A stretch of 64,000 nt of DNA from Streptantibioticus silvisoli (GCF_027947535.2 NZ_JAAGKO020000002.1:62001-126000), one strand, 5' to 3'. Shown: positions 17,950 to 26,817, counted from the first letter of the stretch. Notes: generated from the sequence alone by a model not told the origin. Translations and numbers: made by a program.

Positions 17950-20529
17950 TCACCCCGTACCGGCGCCGACGCCCGCCTCCCCCTCGCCCTGGGACAGCCT
18001 CGGCATGCGGGCGGTCGTCAGCAGGCCGCCGGAGCCCGCGTTGGCCAGGGTGATGCGGGGAAGTTCGGTGGCGCGTTCGTAGAGCAGGAAGCGCGGCTGC
18101 CATCCCGGGGCGAACGCGGAGGTCGCCCGGTCCGTCGCCACCGCGCGCCGCCGGTGCGCCGGCAGCCGGGACAGCGTCCGGTGCAGCCGGAAGACCCAGC
18201 CGGTGCCCGGGCCGTGGCCGCCGTAGGGGGCGGAGTGCCGGACGGCGACGCCGAGCGCCACCCGTTCCACCCCGGCGACCGGCGCGGCGTCCGCGCGGGC
18301 CCGCAGCAGCAGTTCCGCCAGCAGGTACCCGTACATGCCGCCGGGGGACCCGGTGTCGCGCCGCACCAGGTCCAGGGACAGGCCGGTGCCGTCCCAGGGC
18401 ACCAGCGACAGCAGCGCGCAGGTGCGGTCGTTGGGGTCGCGGCACTCGACCAGCACGCACCGCGGGTCGTCCCGGTCGCCCAGCCGGGCCAGCGACACCG
18501 CCGGGCCCCGGTCGACCGCGCCGCGCCGCCAGGCGTCCGCCAGCCGGGCCAGCCGGTCCGCCTCGGCGCGCGGGATGTCGCGCTGCCGGCGCACCACCGC
18601 CCGGTACCCCGCCCCGCGCAGCGCGTCGCGGGCCTCGCGCACCGGGCGCATCGCGTCGCCCTCCAGCCGGAAGCCCGCGGTGCGCACGACCGCCTCGTCG
18701 CCGAACGCCAGCGTCCGCAGCCCGAGCCGTTCGTAGACGCCGGCCGCGTGCGGGCCCGCGCAGGTCACCGCGGGCACCCAGGCGTGCGCGCGGGCGGTGC
18801 GCAGCCAGCCGCTGATCGCCCGGGGCCAGGCCGCCGGGTCGCCGACCGGGTCGCCGCAGGCCAGCGCGACCCCGTTGACCACCCGGAACAGCACCGCCGC
18901 GGCCCGGTCCGGCGCCCAGGCGACCGAGGTGTCCCGGCGCAGTGCGAAGTAGCCCAGCGAGTCCTGCCGGCCGAACTCCCGCAGCAGTGAACGCAGTTGG
19001 TGCTCGTCGTCCGGCGACAGCCGGGTCAGGCCGCGCGGGGAGCGGAAGAACGCCCGCAGCACCTGGAGCAGCAGCGCCACGCTGAGCACGTTGACGATCA
19101 GGTCGACCCAGCCCGGCACCGCGATGTCCGGCAGCCCGACCAGCGTCGACAGCGTCAGCACCCGCAGCAGCGCGTACCGCAGGCAGTCCGGCCAGGGCGC
19201 GGTCGGCACGGTGTCCGCCTCGTGCACCAGCACGGTCCCGAGCCCGACCGCCACCACGCCGCCGAACAGCAGCCAGGCCAGCCCCAGCGGCACGTTGCCG
19301 TGCTCGCCGCGCACCCGGCAGAGCGGGCCGGCCACCCACAGCGCCACCGCCACCAGCGTCGTCAGCGCGGCCGACAGCCAGTTGACCGGCTGCGGCCGGT
19401 AGCCGGGCGCCGTCAGCAGGGTCAGCCAGTACACCGCCGCGTTGACCGCCGCCAGCGCGAAGGCCACGAGCCACGCCGCGCGCTTGCGCCGCCGCACCAT
19501 CACCGCCAGCAGTGCCGCCACGGCGGCGGCGGTGAAGCCGGCGGTCACCAGGAACGGCGTCAGCACCTCCTGCGTACCGCCGCCGCGCAACCGGGCGCGG
19601 AACGGCTCCACCAGGCCGGCCGCCACGTCCGCCAGCGCGGCCAGCCGCAGGTACCACACCACCGCGACGGCGGCCGGCTCCCGCAGCGGCCGCAGCAGGC
19701 GGTCGGCGCGCGACGGCCCCAGACCGGCGGTCGACGGCCGGCGCGGGCCCTTCGCGGGCGCCGGCCTCCCGCGCGGCACCGGGCTGTCGAGGTACGGTGC
19801 GCCGGCCACCGCGTTGTAGACGGCGCTGCGGGTGATCCGCAGCCGGCCGCGGATGCGCGCCTCCCGGCGTTCGGCGCGGGCCAGGCGGCGCGGCCGCGAG
19901 TAGTAGCGCCAGCGGGCCCACGGGCTGTTGGGGCGGGCCAGCCGGACCGCGCCGATCAGCGGCAGGAAGACCAGGAAGAGCCCGAAGAACCCGGTCCACA
20001 CCTTGCCCTTCAGCAGGCTGACGACCACCAGCGCCAGCAGCACCGCCGCGGTGACCGCCCGGCTGAGCACCGAACCGCCGCTCAGGTTGCCCAGCGGCGT
20101 GATCCCCAGCAGCAGCAGGCCGATCACCGCCACCGCGAGGATCACCGCGTCGACCGACTGGCGGCCCTCCTCGGACCAGTAGACGTCCTTCAGGTGCAGC
20201 ACCAGCGCGAACTCGTCCAGCACCAGGCCGCACCCGATGCCGAACAGCAGCCCCAGCAGGTCCCGCCCGGCCGAGCTGTCACCGCGCAGCGCGAACGCCC
20301 CGATGCCGCCGATCAGCATCATCGCCTGGCCGAAGACCACGTGGTGGATGTGCAGGCCGCCGGAGGAGGAGACGTTCCCCGGCCACCAGCTCGTGCCGCG
20401 CCGGATCATCCGCACGCTGAACCGGATGAACAGGAACGAGCCCAGCAGCCCGACCAGCAGCAGGAACAGCGGCTGCCGTCCGGACTCCACGATCCGGGTG
20501 TGGTACCCGTCCGTCAGCCAGTCCCACAT
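17950..20529 (-). CDS. Phosphatidylglycerol lysyltransferase-domain membrane protein (MprF/LysX-like)
   Basis: The 859-residue protein has an N-terminal membrane half with many hydrophobic segments (for example FLLLVGLLGSFLFIRFSV and VILAVAVIGLLLLGI), a polar linker near residues 220-280, further membrane segments, and a C-terminal cytosolic GNAT-like DUF2156 domain from about residue 520 (SLGYFALRRDTSVAWAPD, GDPVGDP, ERLGLRTLAFGDEAVV). This C-terminal domain transfers aminoacyl groups from tRNA to phosphatidylglycerol in MprF/LysX proteins and raises resistance to cationic peptides. The gene starts three bases after the sortase stop, so the two are co-transcribed. The exact amino acid transferred is unknown. 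Confidence 0.82.
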   Translation of the reverse strand: MWDWLTDGYHTRIVESGRQPLFLLLVGLLGSFLFIRFSVRMIRRGTSWWPGNVSSSGGLHIHHVVFGQAMMLIGGIGAFALRGDSSAGRDLLGLLFGIGCGLVLDEFALVLHLKDVYWSEEGRQSVDAVILAVAVIGLLLLGITPLGNLSGGSVLSRAVTAAVLLALVVVSLLKGKVWTGFFGLFLVFLPLIGAVRLARPNSPWARWRYYSRPRRLARAERREARIRGRLRITRSAVYNAVAGAPYLDSPVPRGRPAPAKGPRRPSTAGLGPSRADRLLRPLREPAAVAVVWYLRLAALADVAAGLVEPFRARLRGGGTQEVLTPFLVTAGFTAAAVAALLAVMVRRRKRAAWLVAFALAAVNAAVYWLTLLTAPGYRPQPVNWLSAALTTLVAVALWVAGPLCRVRGEHGNVPLGLAWLLFGGVVAVGLGTVLVHEADTVPTAPWPDCLRYALLRVLTLSTLVGLPDIAVPGWVDLIVNVLSVALLLQVLRAFFRSPRGLTRLSPDDEHQLRSLLREFGRQDSLGYFALRRDTSVAWAPDRAAAVLFRVVNGVALACGDPVGDPAAWPRAISGWLRTARAHAWVPAVTCAGPHAAGVYERLGLRTLAFGDEAVVRTAGFRLEGDAMRPVREARDALRGAGYRAVVRRQRDIPRAEADRLARLADAWRRGAVDRGPAVSLARLGDRDDPRCVLVECRDPNDRTCALLSLVPWDGTGLSLDLVRRDTGSPGGMYGYLLAELLLRARADAAPVAGVERVALGVAVRHSAPYGGHGPGTGWVFRLHRTLSRLPAHRRRAVATDRATSAFAPGWQPRFLLYERATELPRITLANAGSGGLLTTARMPRLSQGEGEAGVGAGTG

Positions 20530-20532
20530 CGC

Positions 20533-21531
20533 TCACGCGCTCGGCTTCGCGGCTGTCGCCGGGTACGGGACGGGCACCGCCGCCGGGGCCGTGGCCGGCG
20601 GCGACCCGGGCGGCACGCCCGGCCCGGGGACGCCGGACGAGCCGGGCGCGGCGGCGGGCGGGGCGGCCGGTACGGCGGCGGGCGGTACGGCGCTGGGCGC
20701 GGCGGCCGGGGCGGAGGCCCGTACGAAGGCGGTCGGGGACGTGGCAGGGGCGGTGGCCGGGGCGGTGGCCGCGGACGCGGCGGGGGAGCCCGACGAGGAG
20801 CCGGACGCGGTGGCCGACGCCGTCCGCGTCGCGGTCAGCTTCGCGTAGACCACCACGTTGCCCAGGTAGCTGTGGGTGGTCTTGGAGAAGCCGCCGCCGC
20901 AGGTGATGACCCGGATCTCCGGGGTCGGCGTGTCGTCGTAGACCTTGTCACTGGGGAAGTCGGACTTGGAGTAGACCTCGACGCCGTAGACGGCGAAGAC
21001 GGCGACCTTGTGGTCGGCGCGGGTGACCTCGATGAGGTTGCCCTTGTGCAGCGAGCCGATGGCGTAGAAGACGGCCGGGCCCTTCATGGTGTCGACGTGG
21101 CCGAGCAGCACCGCCGCCCCCCGCGCGCCGGGCGTGGCGCCGTACTCGTACCAGCCGGCCATGTTGCGGTTGTCGTCCGGCGGGACCTGGATCTCGTTCT
21201 TGCTGTCGACGCCCAGTTTCATCACCGGCGCGTCCACCGCGATCGACGGGATGCGCACCCGGGTCGGCAGCGACGGGGGCAGGGCGGCCGCGCCGGGCGC
21301 CGGGACCGAGGCCGCCCCGGGCCCGCCGGCGTTGCGCCCGCCGAGCGCGTCGGCCGCGCTGGGCGACGGCGGCTCGTGCGTCTCGGTGCCGGCCCGCATC
21401 AGCCAGACACCGCTGACCAGCGCGAGCACCGCCGCGCCGACCGCGAGCTTCGACGGCCCGCGCCGCCGCTCCGGCCCGCCGGGAGGACCCGGCGGCATCG
21501 GGGGGAACGGGGGATGCTGACTGCGCGGCAT
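20533..21531 (-). CDS. Class F sortase
   Basis: The 332-residue protein has one N-terminal membrane anchor (LAVGAAVLALVSGVWLM) and a sortase core: VRIPSIAVDAPVMKLG, AVLLGHVDT (catalytic His), VITCGG (catalytic Cys) and NVVVYAKL. Class F sortases are the actinobacterial group of unknown or broad substrate. Unusually, a tail of about 100 Ala/Pro/Ser/Thr-rich residues follows the core. ATG 21531 is preferred, with GGAGG five bases upstream; an in-frame GTG lies two codons earlier. It is the first gene of an operon with the MprF-like protein, both acting at the cell surface. Confidence 0.88.
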   Translation of the reverse strand: MPRSQHPPFPPMPPGPPGGPERRRGPSKLAVGAAVLALVSGVWLMRAGTETHEPPSPSAADALGGRNAGGPGAASVPAPGAAALPPSLPTRVRIPSIAVDAPVMKLGVDSKNEIQVPPDDNRNMAGWYEYGATPGARGAAVLLGHVDTMKGPAVFYAIGSLHKGNLIEVTRADHKVAVFAVYGVEVYSKSDFPSDKVYDDTPTPEIRVITCGGGFSKTTHSYLGNVVVYAKLTATRTASATASGSSSGSPAASAATAPATAPATSPTAFVRASAPAAAPSAVPPAAVPAAPPAAAPGSSGVPGPGVPPGSPPATAPAAVPVPYPATAAKPSA

Positions 21532-21684
21532 GAACACCTCCGGGGACAGCTGCCCCTGTCGGCCAGTGGCGGGTCGGACGCTGACAGGGGATCACAAAAG
21601 CCGTTAAAAGGACGTATTGCCCGGCGGGAAGGCCCCGGCGACGGCCCCGTACGGAGCACAGCGGGCCCCTTGTTAGCGTGCGGT

Positions 21685-23124
21685 GTGCCACCGATACGCA
21701 GCCGGGCCGACGACCCGGACAGACCCGCGCCCCCGCCGGCCCCCGACGCCGGCCCGCCCGCCGACGGCGTGACGCCCCCGCCGCAGCCCAGTGCCCCGGC
21801 GGCCGAGCCGGCCGGGGCACCCGTCACCACCCCCGTCGCGCCACCCGCCGGGCCGCTGCCCCGCGGCGGCCTGGGAACCCGGTTGCGCCGGGTGTTCGCC
21901 GACCTGACGCCGCTGCGCTCCTCGGCCGACTACCGCCGCCTGTGGTTCGGCAACACCGTGTCCTGGATGGGCTCGCAGATGACCGCCCTCGCGGTCTCCC
22001 TCCAGGTCTTCGCCATCACGCACTCCAGCTTCATGGTCGGCCTGGTCGGCCTGTGCTCGCTGGTCCCGCTGGTCTCCTTCGGCCTCTACGGCGGCGCGGT
22101 CGCCGACACCTTCGACCGCCGCAAGCTCGGCCTGTTCAGCGCCAGCGGTGCCGCCGTGCTGTCGGTGGTGCTGGCCGCCGCCGCGTTCGCCCACTTCCAC
22201 CACGTGTGGCTGCTCTACGCGATCGTGGCCTTCCAGTCGGTCTGCTTCGCGATGAACTCCACCGCCCGCAGCTCGATGGTCCCGCGCCTGCTGCCCGCCG
22301 CCCAGCTGCCGGCGGCCAACGCCCTCAACTCGCTGACCAGCAACCTCGGCCTGATGGTCGGCCCCAGCCTCGGCGGTCTGATCGTCGGCTGGTGGGGTTA
22401 TCAGGCCGCGTACGTGGTCGACGTCGTCGCGTTCAGCGCGTCGCTCTACGCCATGCTGCGGCTGCCCGCGATGCTCCCGCAGCGCTCCGCCGACGCCGCC
22501 GGCCCCCGCAAGCGCGCCTCCGTGCTGGAGGGCCTGCGGTTCCTGGCGACCCGGCCCAACCTGCGCATGACCTTCTTCGCCGACCTGTCCGCCATGGTGC
22601 TGGCCCAGCCCCGCGCGCTGTTCCCCGCGGTGGCCGCGCTGTGGTTCGGCGGCGGCGCCCGCACCGTCGGCATGCTGCTGGCCGCCACCGCCGTCGGCGC
22701 GGTGATCGGCGGCACCTTCTCCGGCTGGCTCGGCCGGGTGCGGCGGCACGGCGTGGCGATCCTGGTCGCGGTGGCCGCCTGGGGCGCCGCGGTCGCCTCC
22801 TTCGGCCTCACCCGCGAGCTGTGGATCGGCCTGTTCTTCCTGGCGGTGGCCGGCGCGGCCGACAGCGTCTCGATGGTCTTCCGCTCCACCATGCTCCAGG
22901 CCGCCGTCCCCGACGACATGCGCGGCCGCCTCCAGGGCGTGTTCATCGTCGTGGTGGCCGGCGGTCCCCGGCTCGGCGACTTCCTCAGCGGTTCGGCGGC
23001 CGACCTCACCTCGCCCGCCTTCACCATCCCGGCCGGCGGCCTGGCCTGCGTCGTCGTGGTGACCCTGCTGGCCCTGCGCTGGCCCGGCTTCGCCCGCTAC
23101 GACGCCCTCGACCCCAAGCCGTGA
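21685..23124 (+). CDS. MFS exporter (EntS-like)
   Basis: This 479-residue MFS protein has about 12 membrane segments. A Pro/Ala-rich N-terminal leader of about 65 residues precedes RRLWFGNTVSWMGSQMTALA, the first transmembrane segment, and GGAVADTFDRRKLGL is the MFS motif A loop. The pattern resembles the EntS/Bug-type exporters of siderophores and macrolides. A -10 box TAGCGT (21674-21679) ends five bases before the GTG and no ribosome site is present, so translation is probably leaderless. It is divergent from the sortase gene with a 150-base spacer. The substrate is unknown. Confidence 0.82.
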   Translation: MPPIRSRADDPDRPAPPPAPDAGPPADGVTPPPQPSAPAAEPAGAPVTTPVAPPAGPLPRGGLGTRLRRVFADLTPLRSSADYRRLWFGNTVSWMGSQMTALAVSLQVFAITHSSFMVGLVGLCSLVPLVSFGLYGGAVADTFDRRKLGLFSASGAAVLSVVLAAAAFAHFHHVWLLYAIVAFQSVCFAMNSTARSSMVPRLLPAAQLPAANALNSLTSNLGLMVGPSLGGLIVGWWGYQAAYVVDVVAFSASLYAMLRLPAMLPQRSADAAGPRKRASVLEGLRFLATRPNLRMTFFADLSAMVLAQPRALFPAVAALWFGGGARTVGMLLAATAVGAVIGGTFSGWLGRVRRHGVAILVAVAAWGAAVASFGLTRELWIGLFFLAVAGAADSVSMVFRSTMLQAAVPDDMRGRLQGVFIVVVAGGPRLGDFLSGSAADLTSPAFTIPAGGLACVVVVTLLALRWPGFARYDALDPKP

Positions 23125-23662
23125 GGCGGACCGCCGGCGGGGGCGCCTTGGCTCTGACGGTGGCGGGGGCGGGGCGCCGATGCGCTGACGGGCGCTGACG
23201 GTGGCGGGGGCGTGGCCGGCGCGGCGACGGGCGCGGGAGTGGCCGCCGATGCGCTGACGGTGGCGGGGCGGTCGGCGCAGTGCCGACGGACGCCTAGGTG
23301 GCCGCCGAGGCGCCGAGGGCGCCGACCGTGACGTGCGTGGCCGCCGAAGCGGGGCCGGGGTGAGGACGCCGGCCGGAGCAGGTGTGGCCGACGGCGCGGG
23401 GACGCCGGCCGGAGCGAGGCACCGGCGAGGCACCGGCGAAGCATCGGCGAGGGCCCCGGTGGGGGAGGGAGCGCGTTCCGTTGATACGCCCGCACGCCCC
23501 CGACAGATCCCTGACGTGTCCCTGAGCCACCCCTGAAGACGGAAACTCGGCGGCATCAAGTGCCGCAGCCAGGGAAGAGCACCATCAACTCAGACGTTGC
23601 CGCCCGGCGATGTGGCACCATCGCGGGCGCAACGAGAGAGATCATTCAGCGCGCCCGGGGGA
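23125..23662. repeat. Intergenic region with degenerate GC repeats, including an 11-bp tandem
   Basis: CTGACGGTGGCGGGG recurs at 23154, 23195 and 23254, and GCCGATGCGCTGACG twice. From 23414 to about 23450 the unit GCGAGGCACCG is repeated in tandem: two perfect copies, then GCGAAGCATCG, then a partial copy. I see no gene. The last 120 bases, before the palindrome at 23663, are less GC-rich and probably hold the promoter of the GlsB-type gene. Confidence 0.6.
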
Positions 23663-23678
23663 CGAGACCCGGGTCTCG
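23663..23678. promoter_or_regulatory. Perfect 16-bp palindrome ahead of the GlsB-type gene
   Basis: CGAGACCCGGGTCTCG is fully self-complementary and ends 17 bases before the GTG start at 23696. It could be a repressor operator or, in the transcript, a hairpin controlling the weak ribosome site GGCAGGG. Confidence 0.45.
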
Positions 23679-23695
23679 AAAGGCAGGGCTGTCAC

Positions 23696-23968
23696 GTGGG
23701 CATCATCGGTTGGATCATTCTCGGGCTGCTGGCCGGGACGATAGCCAAGGTCCTGCTGCCGGGCCGCGACCCGGGCGGCGTGTTCGGCACCACGATCATC
23801 GGTGTCATAGGCGCCTTCCTCGGCGGCTGGCTGTCGGAGCACTTCCTGCACCGCCCGGTCCAGCACACCTTCTTCGACGCCCGCAGCTGGATATCGGCGA
23901 TCGTCGGCTCGCTGGTGCTGCTGATCCTCTACCGCGTCGTCTTCGGCAACTCGCGCTCCCGACGCTGA
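23696..23968 (+). CDS. GlsB/YeaQ/YmgE-family stress membrane protein
   Basis: This 90-residue protein has three membrane segments: IIGWIILGLLAGTIAKVLLPG, FGTTIIGVIGAFLGGWL and ISAIVGSLVLLILYRVVF. The glycine-rich first helix followed by the PGRDPGG turn is the family hallmark. Such transglycosylase-associated proteins are induced by general stress, and their molecular role is unclear. The GTG at 23696 gives the usual family length. The ribosome site is weak. Confidence 0.88.
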   Translation: MGIIGWIILGLLAGTIAKVLLPGRDPGGVFGTTIIGVIGAFLGGWLSEHFLHRPVQHTFFDARSWISAIVGSLVLLILYRVVFGNSRSRR

Positions 23969-24118
23969 GGCGGCACCCGCTCGCGGGTCCGCGGCGCAGG
24001 CCCGTACCCGCCGGACGGCCGTCGTACGCCATCCGGCGGGGTGACACCCGCAACGCGCCGCACGGGAAGAAGCGGCCGGACCGTGGTGTTGTCGCCGGGG
24101 AAAGGAGTTGATCTTCCC

Positions 24119-25144
24119 GTGTCAGCACCCGCAACCCCGGCTGCCGCCCGCACCTGGCAGCTGACGGCCAGGCCGGACGGCCTGCCCACCCATGACCTCT
24201 TCGCCCTGCGCGAGACACCGCTCCCGGAGCTCGGCCCCGGACAGATCCTGGTCCGCAACGAGTACCTGTCGGTCGACCCCTACATGCGCGGCCGGATGAA
24301 CGACACGAAGTCGTACGTTCCGCCGTTCGCACTCGACCAGCCGCTGGAGGGCGGCGCGGTCGGCGTGGTCGTCGACTCACGGGCCGACGACGTCGAGCCC
24401 GGGACGCACGTCCTGCACAACCTCGGCTGGCGCGACCACGCCGTCCTCGACGCCGCGCACGCCGCCGTCGTGGACGCCGACGTCGCACCGCTGTCGGCCT
24501 ACCTCGGCGTCCTCGGCATGCCCGGCCTGACCGCGTACGGCGGCCTGCTGCGGGCCGGCGCCTTCCGCGAGGGCGACACCGTCTTCGTCTCCGGCGCCTC
24601 CGGGGCGGTCGGCAGCCAGGTCGGCCAGATCGCCCGGCTCAAGGGCGCCGCCCGGGTCGTCGGCTCGGCCGGCTCGGCGGAGAAGGTCCGGCTGCTCACC
24701 GAGAAGTACGGCTTCGACGCCGCGTTCAACTACAAGGACGCGCCGGTCGCCGAGCAGTTGAAGGCCGCCGCCCCCAAGGGTATCGACGTCTACTTCGACA
24801 ACGTCGGCGGCGACCACCTCGAAGCCGCCATCAGCTCGATGCGGGTCCACGGCCGCATCGCGGTCTGCGGCATGATCGGCGCCTACAACTCCACCGAGGC
24901 GCCCGCCGCCCCGCGCAACCTCGCCATGGTCATCGGCAAGCGCCTGCGCATCCAGGGCCTGCTCGTCATGGACTTCGCGGACATGAAGAAGGACTTCGTC
25001 ACCGACGTCGGCGGCTGGCTGCGCGACGGGTCGCTCACGTACGAGGAGACCGTCGTCGACGGTCTCGACCACACCGTTGACGGCTTCCTCGGCCTGTTCA
25101 GCGGTGCGAACACCGGCAAGATGATCATCAAGCTCAACGCCTGA
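24119..25144 (+). CDS. NADP-dependent medium-chain oxidoreductase (CurA / leukotriene B4 dehydrogenase type)
   Basis: The 341-residue MDR-family protein lacks catalytic zinc ligands. It has VDPYMRGRMND near residue 55, GMPGLTAYGGLL near 140, the nucleotide-binding loop VSGASGAVGSQVGQIA, and FDNVGGDHLEAAI. Relatives reduce alpha,beta-unsaturated ketones or aldehydes with NADPH. The GTG at 24119 follows AAAGGAG. The ohr gene begins 19 bases after its stop with its own ribosome site, so the two form a small detoxification operon: reactive carbonyls plus organic hydroperoxides. Confidence 0.88.
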   Translation: MSAPATPAAARTWQLTARPDGLPTHDLFALRETPLPELGPGQILVRNEYLSVDPYMRGRMNDTKSYVPPFALDQPLEGGAVGVVVDSRADDVEPGTHVLHNLGWRDHAVLDAAHAAVVDADVAPLSAYLGVLGMPGLTAYGGLLRAGAFREGDTVFVSGASGAVGSQVGQIARLKGAARVVGSAGSAEKVRLLTEKYGFDAAFNYKDAPVAEQLKAAAPKGIDVYFDNVGGDHLEAAISSMRVHGRIAVCGMIGAYNSTEAPAAPRNLAMVIGKRLRIQGLLVMDFADMKKDFVTDVGGWLRDGSLTYEETVVDGLDHTVDGFLGLFSGANTGKMIIKLNA

Positions 25145-25163
25145 CCGGGAAGGGAACCCCACC

Positions 25164-25592
25164 ATGGCCATCACCCCCATCGACGTCCTCTACACCGCCG
25201 TCGCCACCGCCGAGAACGGCCGCGACGGCCGCGTCGCCTCCGACGACGGCAAGCTCGACGTCGTCGTCAACCCGCCCAAGGAGCTGGGCGGTTCCGGCGC
25301 CGGCACCAACCCCGAGCAGCTGTTCGCGGCCGGCTACAGCGCCTGCTTCCAGGGCGCCCTGGGCGTCGTCGCCCGGCAGGCCAAGGCCGACATCTCCGGC
25401 TCCACCGTCACCGCCAAGGTCGGCTTCGGCAAGACCCCCGAGGGCGGCTTCGGCCTCACCGTGGAGCTGTCCGCGCACATCCCGGCCGTGGACGCCGCCA
25501 CCGCCAAGGAGCTGCTGGAGAAGGCCCACCAGGTCTGCCCGTACTCCAACGCCACCCGGGGCAACATCGAGGTCACCCTCAGCGTCGTCTGA
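25164..25592 (+). CDS. ohr: Organic hydroperoxide resistance protein (Ohr, OsmC family)
   Basis: The 142-residue protein is a complete Ohr. It starts MAITPIDVLYTAVATAENGR, with the first redox cysteine at C61 (GYSACFQGAL) and the second at C125 (VCPYSNATRGN), the disulfide pair that reduces organic peroxides with lipoylated partners. The ATG at 25164 sits behind GGGAAGGGAA. It is the second gene of an operon with the NADP oxidoreductase. No OhrR-type regulator gene lies beside it; the MarR at 16,975 is distant and adjoins a pump. Confidence 0.93.
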   Translation: MAITPIDVLYTAVATAENGRDGRVASDDGKLDVVVNPPKELGGSGAGTNPEQLFAAGYSACFQGALGVVARQAKADISGSTVTAKVGFGKTPEGGFGLTVELSAHIPAVDAATAKELLEKAHQVCPYSNATRGNIEVTLSVV

Positions 25593-25628
25593 CCCCGCCG
25601 GCCGCCGGAACTCCCGGCGGCCCCGGCC

Positions 25629-25668
25629 CACCACCCCGGTACGCGCCAACCCGCGTACCGGGGTGGTG
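25629..25668 (+). terminator. Strong hairpin after ohr
   Basis: The arms CACCACCCCGGTACGCG (25629-25645) and CGCGTACCGGGGTGGTG (25652-25668) pair perfectly over 17 bp with a six-base loop. There is no T run, as is common in Streptomyces terminators. It lies 37 bases after the ohr stop. Confidence 0.85.
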
Positions 25669-25824
25669 CCGTGTCACGGCCCGGCGGCATCCCTCTCGGA
25701 GGGCGGGGTGGGTGTCGCCGTCCGGCCGGGAACGGGCCCTGTCGCTGTCGACGTCCGGCCGTCCGGAAAGCGGTGCGTCCGTCAACGTCCGGCCGTTCGG
25801 GGGCCGTTCGGGTGGTGGATGACG

Positions 25825-25894
25825 CGCGTAGACGATCCGCGTAGACGATTCGCGTAGACCTGGCTTGACCGGTACGGGTCAGCCCACTTAGGTT
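25825..25894 (+). promoter_or_regulatory. Triple 13-bp direct repeat abutting a promoter
   Basis: CGCGTAGACGATC, CGCGTAGACGATT and CGCGTAGACCTGG follow each other head to tail (25825-25863). One base later comes TTGACC (25865-25870), an 18-bp spacer and TAGGTT (25889-25894), a good vegetative promoter for the phosphatase gene at 25942. Three in-phase repeats just upstream of a -35 box are the layout of an activator binding array. I infer control by an unknown, perhaps phosphate-responsive, regulator. Confidence 0.6.
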
Positions 25895-25941
25895 GCGCGC
25901 AATCGAACACCCTCGAGGGCCGCCACCCCGAAGGAGCTTTC

Positions 25942-26733
25942 ATGCCCCGTTCCCGCATCATGCCCCGTTCCAGGAGCGCCCGGGTCGCCGTCACCGTGAC
26001 CGCCGCCCTGGTCGCCGGAGCCGCGGTCTTCGCCACCGGAGTCGCCACCGCCGACAACACGACGCCGCGCTCCGACAAGGAGATCCCCAACCTGGGGCTG
26101 GTGGAGAACCAGATCGAGGCGTACTACGGCGACACCGTCGTCAACGGTGAGCACTACGCGTCGCCCACCAGCAACTACGCCCACCAGCTGTACGGCATCG
26201 AGGCCGGCGCCAAGGCGTGGATCGCGCACGCCGACCGCCACACCCACGGCAAGCCCGCCATCGTGCTCGACGTCGACGACACCACGCTGTCGACGTACAA
26301 CTACGAGCAGGAGCAGGGCTTCGGCTACACCCCGGCCAGCAACGGCGCCTACATCGACAGCAAGACGATGCCGGCCGTGTTCGGCATGCCCGGCCTGGTC
26401 GACTGGGCGGCCGACCACGGCGTCACGGTCTTCTACCTGACCGGCCGCCCCGAGGCCCAGCGCGCCGCCAGCGCGGCCAACCTGTCCGCCGTCGGCTACC
26501 AGCCGGCCGCCGACACCGACCACTTCTTCCTGAAGAACTCCGCGACCCCGCCGGCCTACCTGTCCTGCGGCGCGACCTGCACCACCGAGCAGTACAAGTC
26601 CGGCACCCGCGCGCACATCGAGTCCGAGGGCTACGACATCGTCGCCAACTTCGGCGACCAGTACAGCGACCTGTCGGGCGGCCACGCCGAAAAGGGCTTC
26701 AAGCTGCCCAACCCGATGTACTACCTGCCCTGA
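25942..26733 (+). CDS. Secreted HAD acid phosphatase (class B-like)
   Basis: The 263-residue protein has a signal peptide (basic start, then VTVTAALVAGAAVFATGVATA, cleavage near residue 37). The mature part carries the HAD nucleophile motif LDVDDTTLST, FYLTGRPEAQRAA (motif II) and NFGDQYSDL (motif IV), the pattern of acid phosphatases of the HAD III group. It would release phosphate from organic phosphoesters outside the cell. ATG 25942 follows GAAGGAG; a second in-frame ATG lies six codons later. The promoter with its triple repeat lies directly upstream. Confidence 0.88.
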   Translation: MPRSRIMPRSRSARVAVTVTAALVAGAAVFATGVATADNTTPRSDKEIPNLGLVENQIEAYYGDTVVNGEHYASPTSNYAHQLYGIEAGAKAWIAHADRHTHGKPAIVLDVDDTTLSTYNYEQEQGFGYTPASNGAYIDSKTMPAVFGMPGLVDWAADHGVTVFYLTGRPEAQRAASAANLSAVGYQPAADTDHFFLKNSATPPAYLSCGATCTTEQYKSGTRAHIESEGYDIVANFGDQYSDLSGGHAEKGFKLPNPMYYLP

Positions 26734-26817
26734 TCCGCCGGCTCCGGGCCCGTCGCGCCGCCGGACGGCACGACGGGCCCACCGGCCCTGTCCTACCCGC
26801 CCGTTAGGCTGCCTGGC

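Noticed and set aside
17494-18082. Possible small genes in the 52-bp repeat array
   Set aside because: The frames rotate because 52 is not divisible by three, and their predicted peptides are repeats of the same Pro/Ala/Ser-rich shadow.
18997-21684. Very long open frame on the plus strand (over 1,300 codons, ending at 23124) running across the sortase and lysyltransferase genes
   Set aside because: Only the part from 21685 onward codes for a recognisable protein (MFS exporter). The rest is an Arg/Gln/His-rich antisense shadow of the minus-strand genes.
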